From Tangfeifania diversioriginum (lineage in GTDB: Bacteria > Bacteroidota > Bacteroidia > Bacteroidales > Prolixibacteraceae): a DNA stretch of 64,000 bases. The position numbers and the translations under genes were made by a program. The stretch is taken from NCBI GenBank assembly GCA_945873105.1, contig CAMCBW010000015.1:1-64000 (forward strand), written 5' to 3'. The notes beneath the pieces are model-generated. The model did no database searches. It was not told where the DNA came from and saw only the letters and a program-made list of their open reading frames with translations. Shown one piece after another: positions 34,637 to 43,258 of this stretch (position 1 is its first letter; each line of letters starts with the position of its first letter).

Positions 34637-35467
34637 ATGAGAACCAAAATCAGCATCCTGGCAACCATTATCGCCATTTGTACGATGATTTCATTTGCGC
34701 CAAAGAAAATCCGTTGGGTGGCCATTGGCGATTCAATTACCTATTTGAACGAACACCCCGGTGAAACCCAAAACAGAATTGCCAAAGGCTACATGACCCT
34801 GGTGGTCGAAAAACTTCCCCATATCAGCTACATCAACCAGGGACACAATGGCTGGACATCGGGCGGGATAGCCGAAAAAATTGAAAAATTAGGGTTAATT
34901 CCTGCCGATGTATATTCGATTTTCCTTGGCACCAACGATTGGTGGCAGGGCCGTCCGGTTGGTGCTATGTCTGATTATCAGAACAATACAGGGAACAATA
35001 CGCTTTATGGCTCTTTTCGTATCATCATCGAAAAACTTCGGAGTCTGAATAAAAATGCCCGTATCATTCTGATAACCCCAATGCAACGAGTTGATTTTGT
35101 CTATATTAACAATATGAAAAACAATGCCTGGGGTTCTTACCGGGATAAAAACGGCCAGTCGCTTGGCGCTTTTGCCAGGGCTATTTCGGAAATTGGCAAG
35201 TTCGAAAAATTTGAGGTGGTGGATTTGTACCATTCACCTGCCTTAAAAATGGAGGACCTTGTGAAATACAAACGTTTAAAAGACCCGCAAACAGGCGAAT
35301 ATAAAAATTATCCCTACCCACATTTTATTGATGTTCCCTTTCATCCTGAAACCGACGAATATCCTTATCCGGCCGAATCCATCCATTTAACCTACGATGG
35401 TTTGCATCCTTCGGACAAAGGCTACCAGATCATTGCGGATATGTTGACAGAAATTCTTAAGAATTAA
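34637..35467 (+). CDS. Exported SGNH/GDSL-type hydrolase
   Basis: The track start at 34544 adds a non-homologous leader; the ATG at 34637 gives a short hydrophobic signal (MRTKISILATIIAICTMISF) and 276 residues. SGNH blocks are clear: serine in VAIGDSITYLN, glycine in GHNGWTSGGI, asparagine in FLGTNDWWQG, and aspartate and histidine in YDGLHPSDKGY. Such enzymes remove acetyl or other ester groups from polysaccharides or act as lipases. The location after a xylanase and sulfatase suggests a carbohydrate esterase, but acyl specificity is not readable. Confidence 0.88.
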   Translation: MRTKISILATIIAICTMISFAPKKIRWVAIGDSITYLNEHPGETQNRIAKGYMTLVVEKLPHISYINQGHNGWTSGGIAEKIEKLGLIPADVYSIFLGTNDWWQGRPVGAMSDYQNNTGNNTLYGSFRIIIEKLRSLNKNARIILITPMQRVDFVYINNMKNNAWGSYRDKNGQSLGAFARAISEIGKFEKFEVVDLYHSPALKMEDLVKYKRLKDPQTGEYKNYPYPHFIDVPFHPETDEYPYPAESIHLTYDGLHPSDKGYQIIADMLTEILKN

Positions 35468-35654
35468 ATGGATGTTGCCCGCGTAAGAGCCCCTGGTTCC
35501 GCTGCGCTTCACCTGGGGATACCATACTGTAACCGCCATGCGGTAGGATTTGAGCAGGTGCATAAGTGTGGTCAAAAAAGAATTTTGTCGGCGAAATTTA
35601 GGATGGACGGCCACACAGGGCCGCCCCTGCAATCTCTGTTGCATCGTTTCCCCG

Positions 35655-35765
35655 TTTCATTTCTCCGTCTCTCCGTCATTCTCTCCGTCATTCTCTCGTC
35701 CCTCCGTCATTCTCTCCGTCATTCTCTCGTCCCTCCGTCATTTTCCGTCCCTCCGTCATTCCTCC
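35655..35765. repeat. CTCCGTCATT low-complexity repeat
   Basis: Many copies of CTCCGTCATT and CTCGTCCCTCCGTCATT run up to the stop of the HyfI-like gene, and the last unit touches its C-terminal codons. Related phrases (CTCCGTTTCCCCGTTTC) occur near 26930, 28650 and 60400. The rest of the gap 35468-35654 shows no gene. Confidence 0.75.
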
Positions 35766-36511
35766 GCTCGTCCCGTCACCGCCAGCATCCCATTGATCAC
35801 CGTCAGTGGGTGCACCGGATTGCCGGCCATGTAGAGATCTACCCGGTGGTTGTTGAGGAAACTGCGGTCAAGGGCAGGGGAGCCTGCGAAAATGCCCCCG
35901 CTGATGGCATCCGTACCAGCCAAAACCACCATCTTGGGATCCGGAACGGCATCGTAGCAGATTTGCAGCGGTTCAGCCATATTGGCCGTAATGGGACCGG
36001 TGATGACGATGCCGTCGGCATGGCGGGGGGAGGCCACGAATTCAATGCCAAAGCGACCCATGTCGAACTGCACATTGTTGGCTGCATTGAGCTCCCATTC
36101 GCAACTATTGTCGCCGCCGGCTGATACCTGTCTTAACTTCAGGGAGTTGCCAAAAAGCGAGGTGAATTCTACCGGAATCAGGGTCTTATCCATTTCAATG
36201 GGATGGTCTTGCCCCTCTGTAACGACCAACCGTTCCCGTACGTTGGTGGAGAGCTTGTAATCGGTGGTAAAACGAATCTTTTCCGGGAAAGCAAAGGCAC
36301 ATTCACCGCAAAAAGTACATTTTCCAAGGTCTATGGCAACCGGTGCAATGGATATGGCCCTGGTTGGACAACAGTTAACCAATGCCTCCTCATCCACCTT
36401 CTCCAGCGAAATCACCGGCCGACCCCTGAATATCCCGGGTACTTTGGAACTCCTTACATCCGGAATAAACTGCTTCCCCTGGTGGTACCAGATTTTAAGA
36501 TTACTGAACAT
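35756..36511 (-). CDS. HyfI/NuoB-like small subunit fused to a ferredoxin domain, cluster ligands altered
   Basis: The ATG at 36511 (MFSNLKIWYHQGKQ) is preferred over 36547, giving 251 residues. Residues about 40-85 are a ferredoxin-like domain in which the first motif keeps only its last cysteine (NCCPT) and the second keeps three (KCTFCGEC) with phenylalanine at the fourth position (CAFAFP). The NuoB-like domain has GGDNSCEWE where C-x-x-C is usual, AGTDAISGG in place of GxCAxSGG, and MAGNPVHP in place of GCPP. So three of the four usual N2-cluster cysteines are D, D and N. This pattern points to an energy-converting hydrogenase-related (Ehr-type) complex rather than a hydrogenase. It is the last gene of a seven-gene operon. 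Confidence 0.85.
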   Translation of the reverse strand: MFSNLKIWYHQGKQFIPDVRSSKVPGIFRGRPVISLEKVDEEALVNCCPTRAISIAPVAIDLGKCTFCGECAFAFPEKIRFTTDYKLSTNVRERLVVTEGQDHPIEMDKTLIPVEFTSLFGNSLKLRQVSAGGDNSCEWELNAANNVQFDMGRFGIEFVASPRHADGIVITGPITANMAEPLQICYDAVPDPKMVVLAGTDAISGGIFAGSPALDRSFLNNHRVDLYMAGNPVHPLTVINGMLAVTGRAEE

Positions 36512-36544
36512 AAACTCAATTTTTATATGTTTCTTCCAATTCAG

Positions 36545-36720
36545 CAAAAAATTTTCGATTTTGGATTTTCGATTTTGGATTTTACCCCAACCACGAATTA
36601 CACAAATTACACGAATTAAGAAAAAAAGTATAATCCTGATTACTGTTTACTTATTCTGTAAACCTATTTCAGGACTAGACACTATTTTCACATTTCCACA
36701 TTTCCCAATTTCCACATTAA
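36545..36720. repeat. Phrase-like short repeats between hyfI- and hyfG-like genes
   Basis: Three motif groups follow one another: CGATTTTGGATTTTCGATTT, then CACGAATTACACAAATTACA, then CATTTCCACATTTCCCAATT. The same phrases appear near 45449-45484 and 51580-51660. This 0.2-kb insertion separates two genes that are usually adjacent in hyf-type operons. Confidence 0.75.
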
Positions 36721-38217
36721 TCAAAGATCATGCCCGCAGTACGACAAATTGAAACTCTTGTTGCAGATCGGAAAGTCGGATATTTCATTGTTCCTTACCG
36801 CAAGCGCCAATGCCAGCCAGTTGTGGAAGGAGGGATCCTTGACCTTGTAATGGACCAACTCCCCCTTCGAACCGGTGACGGCACAATGACAGATTTCTCC
36901 CCGCCATCCTTCCACCAGGGATAGGGCAAAAAGCCCTTCCCCGGGAGCTGAAAGCGTGGGGATAGGTTCCTCCGTTGGAAGATTGGCTGCCATGCTTTTC
37001 AGGTAACCAATTGACTGTATCACCTCGTTTTTGCGCATCTGCACCCGGGAATAGACATCCCCGTGCCGCTTGACCTTGATTTCATGCCTAAGTTCAGGAT
37101 AGAGGCTGTGCGGATGCGTCGTCCTGATGTCCCGCGGTACACCACTGGTACGGGCAGCCATCCCCACTGCACCAATCGCACTGGCATCTTCGGTGGAGAC
37201 GACGCCTGTCCGCTCGAACCGTGAAAGCGCACTGGGCAGACTGAAAAGCTCCTTGTTCATCTCCAGAAAATCGGGCGTAAAGGCATCCAGTACCTCTCTC
37301 AGCCTGGCCGCCAGCTCGGGCGTAAACCTGAACCGGTTTTGTCCGGGCCGGATGAAACCTTTGGAGAGGCGGTTACCACCCCACTCCTGCATGAAATTGA
37401 TGATGGGGGTGCGCAGTCGGCCAAATACCGAACTCCCCAACTGGTAGGCTATGTCCGTACAGAGGGCACTCAGGTCACCGGTATGGATGGCGATCCGTTC
37501 TAGTTCGAGCGCCATTGTACGCGAAAAGTCGATCTCCCGGGTAGTTTTGAAACCACAGAGACTCTCCCAAATCTGGGCGAAGGCAGTGGTATGGCCAATT
37601 ACCGTATCCCCGGCAATGCTTTCTGCGAGGGTAACCAACCTGGATAGCTCCCTGTTCTGTACCATCAACTTTTCGATACCCCGGTGCTGGTAGCCCAACT
37701 GGATCTCCAGGTGCAGGATCTGCTCCCCGTTGCAGATAAACCTGAAATGTCCGGGTTCAATCACCCCGGCATGGATGGGGCCTACACCCACTTCGTGCAG
37801 CTCTTCACTGTCGATCGAATAGAAGGGATAATTGGCAATTTGTTGGGTCTGGTCTGCACGGTCAATCGGGTACCTGACAGGTTTTAACCAGGGATGATCA
37901 CTGTATTTTACGCCAAAATTCTCGTGGATCTCCCGTTCAAATTTTTCGAAGCAAAACAGCTTTGCGGAAAATGAGGGTAAAATACGATCTGGCTGGATTT
38001 TACAGCTGGAGATCAGAATTACCTGTTCCAGGTCATCGGCCATGCAGCAGATCAGTTGGATCCCATCGGTTTCGGGAATTCCAAAATAGTTGACACAGTG
38101 AATTTCAGGCTTCTCTGCCACCAAACCGGTATTCAGGGCAAAGAACGCCTCATAGCTGAATTCCGGAATGCTGGAACGTGGAATGGACTGGTTATTTTTG
38201 ATGGAGATGGGTTTCAT
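36721..38217 (-). CDS. HyfG/NuoCD-like large subunit lacking NiFe ligands
   Basis: The ATG at 38217 (MKPISIKNNQSIPRSS) follows the upstream stop by 2 bp and is preferred to 38334 (498 residues). Residues about 60-150 are a NuoC-like domain (FEREIHENFGVKYSDHPWL) and the rest is NuoD/HyfG-like (GPIHAGVIEPGHFRF, LGYQHRGIEKLM, ELERIAIHTGDLSALC). Where hydrogenases have RxCGxCxxxH this protein has SIAGDTVIGH. The C-terminal DPCxxC is replaced by DFPICNKSFNLSY. A NiFe centre is therefore very unlikely. The protein probably binds a quinone-like or other partner at the same position, as in Ehr complexes and complex I. Confidence 0.87.
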   Translation of the reverse strand: MKPISIKNNQSIPRSSIPEFSYEAFFALNTGLVAEKPEIHCVNYFGIPETDGIQLICCMADDLEQVILISSCKIQPDRILPSFSAKLFCFEKFEREIHENFGVKYSDHPWLKPVRYPIDRADQTQQIANYPFYSIDSEELHEVGVGPIHAGVIEPGHFRFICNGEQILHLEIQLGYQHRGIEKLMVQNRELSRLVTLAESIAGDTVIGHTTAFAQIWESLCGFKTTREIDFSRTMALELERIAIHTGDLSALCTDIAYQLGSSVFGRLRTPIINFMQEWGGNRLSKGFIRPGQNRFRFTPELAARLREVLDAFTPDFLEMNKELFSLPSALSRFERTGVVSTEDASAIGAVGMAARTSGVPRDIRTTHPHSLYPELRHEIKVKRHGDVYSRVQMRKNEVIQSIGYLKSMAANLPTEEPIPTLSAPGEGLFALSLVEGWRGEICHCAVTGSKGELVHYKVKDPSFHNWLALALAVRNNEISDFPICNKSFNLSYCGHDL

Positions 38218-38219
38218 GT

Positions 38220-39647
38220 TCAATGGGGTAAGAGGATGATACTGTCGTTGATCAGCTGAACAAAAATGGGGGGTGGATTCAGTCCAAGGTAGACAGCCAA
38301 GGCCAGCAGCAAGTATTGGGACAATGACTCCCACTGACTGATTTTGACCACCTGTGAATCGTCAAAACCTTCGACGGGTACGAAGAGCACTTTGAATATG
38401 TTCTTGCCGAATGCCCAGATAATCATGGTAAGAAGCAGTAAAACCACCACCAGCAGCAAGATCTGTTTGGCATCGAAGATGGACTTGAAGATCAGGAATT
38501 CACTCACGAACAGTCCGGAAGGGGGCATCGCGGCAGAACTGACAAAGCCGAGCAACAGAACGATCGCTCCGGTAGGATTGTATTTGAAGTAGTTTCCCAG
38601 GTGCGTTATGCTTTTACTTTGAAACACCCTGTAAAGCTGGTTGTACTGAAAGAATAAACTCGATTTTACAAAGGCATGCAGCACAATGTGCAGGATGGCC
38701 GCATAATAACCGATACCCCCGGCAGCGATACCCAACATGACGATGCCCATGTGTTCAATGCCGGAATAGGCGAACATCCTTTTGATGTTTTTGACTTTCA
38801 GCATGTAAACAGTCGCCACAAAAAGCGACAGAAAGGCCGCTGAACCCACCACCAGTTGGGCCCAGTGCAGGAGCGGAGTGTTGGCAATGACCACATAAAA
38901 CCGGAATATCCCGACGAATCCAAGGTTCATCAGCACACTGGCCATCAGGGCTCCGGCAGGGGCCGGAGCAGTATCCTTGGCATCTATTCCGGCCGTAAAC
39001 ATCGGTACTAGTCCCAGTTTGGCGGTGAATCCGGTGAAAATAAAGAGGAAGGCCATCCTGAGCCAGACCGGATTTAGCTCTTTGCTGTTGGCCAGGAGGT
39101 TGCTGAAGGAGAGATTGTCGGATCCTGCTTGTTGCAGCGAAAGGCTAAGGAAAAGTATGCCAATGAAAATGAAGGTGATGCTGATGGCACAGATGAAGAC
39201 ATATTTCCAGGTGCCCTCCAGGGCCAGCTTGTTGCGGTGGTGATAGATCAGGGCGGAGGCGCTAAGGGTCGTGATCTCGGTGAAAATCCAGGTTACTGCA
39301 ATATGGTTGGAGAGGTAGCCGGCAGTGATGGCCATGATCAGCAGAATCATCGAAGCAAGGTACAAAGACCTGGACCTGGGGGGCTCGTGGTGATTCTCGA
39401 TGTAAATATAGCTGTGAATTGCGGCGGGTATGGCGATGATGGTGAGGGTAACGAGCAGCAGGATTCCAAGGGAGTCGAAGGTGAAATAGACGGAATCCGT
39501 TGTGCCCAACAGGGTTGAGGCCTTGAGGGTAAACCAGGATTGCCAAACCAAAAATAATCCCAGCAAAGAGAATACAAACTGTTTGTTCCTGCTAAAAAAG
39601 AGGGTCAAAACAACCGCGATGGAACCTAATAAGTAAATGATAACCAT
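38220..39647 (-). CDS. HyfF/NuoN-like antiporter-type membrane subunit
   Basis: The 475-residue protein has about fourteen membrane segments and the Mrp-antiporter/NuoLMN fold. The transmembrane glutamate of helix 5 (TWIFTEITTLSAS) and the broken-helix lysine (FTAKLGLVPMFTAGI) are both present, which are the residues needed for proton transfer. In hyf-type operons this position encodes HyfF, and here it lies between the HyfE-like and large-subunit genes. Retention of the pumping residues beside a degenerate redox site is notable. Confidence 0.9.
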   Translation of the reverse strand: MVIIYLLGSIAVVLTLFFSRNKQFVFSLLGLFLVWQSWFTLKASTLLGTTDSVYFTFDSLGILLLVTLTIIAIPAAIHSYIYIENHHEPPRSRSLYLASMILLIMAITAGYLSNHIAVTWIFTEITTLSASALIYHHRNKLALEGTWKYVFICAISITFIFIGILFLSLSLQQAGSDNLSFSNLLANSKELNPVWLRMAFLFIFTGFTAKLGLVPMFTAGIDAKDTAPAPAGALMASVLMNLGFVGIFRFYVVIANTPLLHWAQLVVGSAAFLSLFVATVYMLKVKNIKRMFAYSGIEHMGIVMLGIAAGGIGYYAAILHIVLHAFVKSSLFFQYNQLYRVFQSKSITHLGNYFKYNPTGAIVLLLGFVSSAAMPPSGLFVSEFLIFKSIFDAKQILLLVVVLLLLTMIIWAFGKNIFKVLFVPVEGFDDSQVVKISQWESLSQYLLLALAVYLGLNPPPIFVQLINDSIILLPH

Positions 39648-39665
39648 TGATTTCGGGTGTTTGAA

Positions 39666-40298
39666 TTAATAATCTTTTAAGTTGCTCAGCTGATCCACAT
39701 CCACATCCTTGAAAACGTCCCCAATCTTGTTCATAAAGATGCCCAGGATCAGCACACTGGCAAAAATATCCAGCATGATACCCAGGTTCACCAGGATCGG
39801 CATCTCGTTCCCGATGGCCAGGGAGAGGACAAAAACGCCATTCTCAATCACCATGTATCCCATAACGTGGGTGATGATTTTGCGACGGGTGGCAATCAGG
39901 TACAACCCGAAAAAGAGGGTGGAGAGTGCCACCACGAAGAAGATCTTGTCTAGATGAGTGTCATCAATCATCGTGGCAATCAAAATATTGACAACCACAA
40001 TGGAAGTGGTAATCACCAGTGAAACAAAATTGGGCAGGAAGGGCTCCGCTTCGCGGGTAATATTGTTCCGCTTCAGCAAATAACTCAGGAAAATGGGCAC
40101 TGCCAGTGATTTGAATACAATGGTTTCAAGGAGGATCAAGGTTAGGTTCACCACGCCAATTTCACTCAGCTGAATAAACACGACGAAAAACAACAATACC
40201 CCCTGAAAAGCCAGCACATTGATGTAGGTCATCATTCTGTTGGCAATGGACATATAGAAGAGGGTGATGATAAATACAATCAGGAGTACATGTATCAT
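39666..40298 (-). CDS. HyfE/NuoK-like membrane subunit
   Basis: The 210-residue protein has about six membrane helices and matches the HyfE group, which extends a NuoK-like core. Characteristic segments are ETIVFKSLAVPIFLSYLLKR (an acidic residue at the helix end) and GYMVIENGVFVLSLAIGNEM, containing a conserved glutamate in the membrane. It should form part of the proton channel next to the HyfF-like subunit. It is spaced 18 bp from hyfF and 24 bp from the HyfC-like gene. Confidence 0.88.
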   Translation of the reverse strand: MIHVLLIVFIITLFYMSIANRMMTYINVLAFQGVLLFFVVFIQLSEIGVVNLTLILLETIVFKSLAVPIFLSYLLKRNNITREAEPFLPNFVSLVITTSIVVVNILIATMIDDTHLDKIFFVVALSTLFFGLYLIATRRKIITHVMGYMVIENGVFVLSLAIGNEMPILVNLGIMLDIFASVLILGIFMNKIGDVFKDVDVDQLSNLKDY

Positions 40299-40322
40299 AA
40301 GTTCCTATTTTATTTGAGATGT

Positions 40323-41228
40323 CTAGATAAATTTTTGGAGAATCAGCAGTACTCCGAAAAAGATGAGCAAGCTAACAGAAGTGAGTACAACAATAAACTG
40401 TGGATTGTGACTCATTCTGAAACGGGCCATAAACGATTCGATCAAACCAATGGCTACGGCCATCAGAAACTGAATGCCAAAAAAAGCAGAAATGGCATAC
40501 TGGTAAGGAATTACACCAATGAAAAGATTGACGATGAGCGCTCCGTACAAGGCAAATTTAAGGTAGCCGGCCGTCAATATCAATCCCAGGTCAAAACCAC
40601 TGTTGTCGAGGATCATCACCTCGTGGACCATGGTCAATTCGAGGTGCGTCTTGGGGTCATCAATCGGCATGCGGCTGTTCTCTATCATGGCAATCATTAG
40701 CAGGACAAAGGTTGCCAGGGCAGCCATTGCGTAGCTGATTTGGGATCCAATGTGCAGGGAGGCAAAAATCTCCTGAAAAGAGGTGTGTCCCGAAAGCAGG
40801 GCAAGGGAGCCCATCAGGATGAAGAAGGCAGGCTCTGCAAACATGGAATAAAGTGCTTCACGGCTGGCTCCCATCCCCTCAAAACTGCTGCCGGTATCCA
40901 GGGCTGCGATGATGCTGAAGAATTTTCCCAGAGCCAGCACATAGGCGAAGAAGATGAAATCACCATTGAAACTGAGCACTCCCTTCGACTGCCCGAATGG
41001 TACCACCAGCATGGCCATCACCACAGAGGCGAAGTAAACGGTGGGTGCCAGTTGAAATACAAAGCTGGTGGTTTCGCTGTAAACAGTTCCTTTGCGGAAC
41101 AACCGGAGAACATCCCTGATTGGTTGCATTATTCCCGGACCTTTCCGGCCCGAAGCCAGACTCTTGGTCCGGATAATGATCCCTGTAAAGAACAGGGCAG
41201 CCAACAATATCAATGTAACACTCAGCAT
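40323..41228 (-). CDS. HyfC/NuoH-like membrane subunit
   Basis: The 301-residue protein has eight predicted membrane helices with NuoH-family features: GRKGPGIMQPIRDVLRLFRKG near the N-terminus, a loop GKFFSIIAALDTGSSFEGMGASRE, and IDDPKTHLELTMVHEVMILD with the charged residues that line the quinone or cofactor chamber in complex I. It connects the peripheral arm (HyfG/HyfI-like) to the antiporter subunits. It starts 2 bp after the previous gene. Confidence 0.9.
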   Translation of the reverse strand: MLSVTLILLAALFFTGIIIRTKSLASGRKGPGIMQPIRDVLRLFRKGTVYSETTSFVFQLAPTVYFASVVMAMLVVPFGQSKGVLSFNGDFIFFAYVLALGKFFSIIAALDTGSSFEGMGASREALYSMFAEPAFFILMGSLALLSGHTSFQEIFASLHIGSQISYAMAALATFVLLMIAMIENSRMPIDDPKTHLELTMVHEVMILDNSGFDLGLILTAGYLKFALYGALIVNLFIGVIPYQYAISAFFGIQFLMAVAIGLIESFMARFRMSHNPQFIVVLTSVSLLIFFGVLLILQKFI

Positions 41229-41230
41229 GG

Positions 41231-43258
41231 TTATAGAAGTTTTAACAGTTCAATGAAGGATACAACATACCGGTAAAGCACCGGAATACCAAGTACAGTA
41301 ACGATAAAAACAATCCCATACAAGATGTAGAACTGTAGTCTACCATTGTTCAGGAAGATAAACCGGCCCATGAAATTCTTGTTCAACTTCAGGATCCGGT
41401 CTATCAGATTCTTTTCAACTTTATCGTAGGAATGGGTTTTATACCCTGCCTCATTGGGGAAAATCCCCTTCACAGTGGTCTCCTCTTTTTCTACCAGCAG
41501 GACAGGAGCAAACAATTTGCCAAAGGTCCTGACAAAAGAGCCTGCGGTATATTGTTGCTTGACAGTGGGTGCCACGTAACCGCAACCCCAGGTCGAAGCA
41601 GTGCTTACCCGACTGCGGGAGCGAAAATAGCTGCGCAATCCGAAAATCAGGGCCACCAGTAGTACAAGCAGCCATACAGCCAGGCTGATCGGTTGCAATA
41701 CTTCAAACACACCATCCTGCAAGGGATTGTTCGTCCACATGGTACCTCCGGTAAACAGACCGACCGGCATGGACAATAACCTGATGAAAAGCATAGGAAA
41801 CAATCCGATGAGGAGAATAACAGCAGCAAGCAGATAGGTAGGAATCAGTTGTACGAAGGGTACCTCCCGGCAGGTGGGAGGCAGGGGAGAGCGTTCATTT
41901 CCAAGGAAGATGATTCCAAATGCCTTGGTAAAGCAAAGCATCGCCAATCCACCGATGGCAGCCAATCCTACCGTTGAGAAGATCGCGGCAAGCATGGAAA
42001 AGAGGTTGCCACCGGAGAGCCAGTTGTACAATCCGGTATAGAGGATAAATTCAGAGATAAAGCCGTTGAACGGTGGAATTCCGCAAATGGAGATGGAGGC
42101 TATTAAAAACAGCAGGGTGGTTTGGGGCATCCTTTTAACCAATCCCCCCAGCTTTTCTATCTCCATGGTATGGGTTGCCTGGTAAACATTGCCAGCGGCA
42201 TAGAAAAGCAATGATTTGAACAAGCCATGGTTGAGGGTATGCAACAATGCTCCGGCGAAACCAAGCGTCGTCAATACCTGGTTGCCGGTGCCGATGCCGA
42301 TACAGCCAAGTCCGATCCCAATTCCGATGATGCCGATATTTTCGATGCTGTGGTAAGCAAGCAGCTTCTTCAGGTTGTGCTGGATGATGGCAAGCATCAC
42401 CCCATAGAGTCCGGAAATCACGGAGATGACGAGCAGGATGTATCCGGCTGTCAGGTAGTCAGTTTTGACAATCAACAACATACGGAGAATTCCAAAGATG
42501 CCAATCTTGATAATCACCCCCGACATCATCCCGGAAATATGGGAAGGGGCAGCGGGATGCGCATAGGGCAACCAGGTGTGAAAGGGTACAAAGCCGGCTT
42601 TGAGGGCAAATGCCACGAAGAAACAGAGGAACAGCACCAGGGAGGCCATCCCCGGCAGGGAGGCAGAATAGGTAGTGATGGCTTGGAAATCGTAACTGCC
42701 GGTTTTGTTGAGGACCCACAGGAATCCGATCATCAGAAACACAATGGAGAAGTGAGCCTGTATCAGGTAGTTGATGCCGGCTTTGATGGTTACAGGATTC
42801 TCGTGCTCGAAAATAATCAAGAAAAAGGAACTTAAGGCCAGGATTTCCCAGGCAATCAGGAATACCAGACTGTTCTGTATACCACAAATGCTGATGATGG
42901 AGGTATGTTGAAGCAAAAAGGCTATGCTGTGCAAGGTAAGGCTGTTGTTCCGTTTTTTGTAGGCTTTCAGGTAGGAGTAACCATAGATGGCCCCGGTTAG
43001 AAAAATCAGGTTGATGATCAGGATAAACCATCCGGACAGGGCATCAATCCTGATCGGAATAGCTCCCGTGACATAACTTCCCGGTAGGGTGGTGGAGAAG
43101 GGAGTACCCAAAAGACTTTGCACCGCCAGATAACCGGAGAGGATTATATTGACCGTTAGCAACAACAAGGTGAGCATACCTTTCCCCTTTACCTTCAGAA
43201 AAGGGAAAAATAGCATCCCGGCAAACGGTATCCCTACAAAAGCGGTGATCAGATTCAT
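41231..43258 (-). CDS. HyfB/NuoL-like antiporter-type subunit, second copy
   Basis: The 675-residue protein belongs to the HyfB/NuoL group: the glutamate in FLIAWEILALSSFFL, the lysine in ALKAGFVPFHTWLPYAHPAA and an extended C-terminal region with WGCGYVAPTVKQQYTAGSF. It resembles the gene immediately upstream (WGCGYVAPNQRQQYTGKSF) and overlaps it by 4 bp. The two are paralogues rather than a split gene, since each has a full set of helices. Two HyfB-like pumps in one operon suggest a larger proton or sodium stoichiometry. Confidence 0.9.
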   Translation of the reverse strand: MNLITAFVGIPFAGMLFFPFLKVKGKGMLTLLLLTVNIILSGYLAVQSLLGTPFSTTLPGSYVTGAIPIRIDALSGWFILIINLIFLTGAIYGYSYLKAYKKRNNSLTLHSIAFLLQHTSIISICGIQNSLVFLIAWEILALSSFFLIIFEHENPVTIKAGINYLIQAHFSIVFLMIGFLWVLNKTGSYDFQAITTYSASLPGMASLVLFLCFFVAFALKAGFVPFHTWLPYAHPAAPSHISGMMSGVIIKIGIFGILRMLLIVKTDYLTAGYILLVISVISGLYGVMLAIIQHNLKKLLAYHSIENIGIIGIGIGLGCIGIGTGNQVLTTLGFAGALLHTLNHGLFKSLLFYAAGNVYQATHTMEIEKLGGLVKRMPQTTLLFLIASISICGIPPFNGFISEFILYTGLYNWLSGGNLFSMLAAIFSTVGLAAIGGLAMLCFTKAFGIIFLGNERSPLPPTCREVPFVQLIPTYLLAAVILLIGLFPMLFIRLLSMPVGLFTGGTMWTNNPLQDGVFEVLQPISLAVWLLVLLVALIFGLRSYFRSRSRVSTASTWGCGYVAPTVKQQYTAGSFVRTFGKLFAPVLLVEKEETTVKGIFPNEAGYKTHSYDKVEKNLIDRILKLNKNFMGRFIFLNNGRLQFYILYGIVFIVTVLGIPVLYRYVVSFIELLKLL

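Noticed and set aside
39129-39518. 129-residue plus-strand ORF opposite the HyfF-like gene
   Set aside because: It is antisense to a well-supported membrane protein and has low-complexity acidic composition with no family match, as do the similar plus-strand ORFs at 40740 and 42227.
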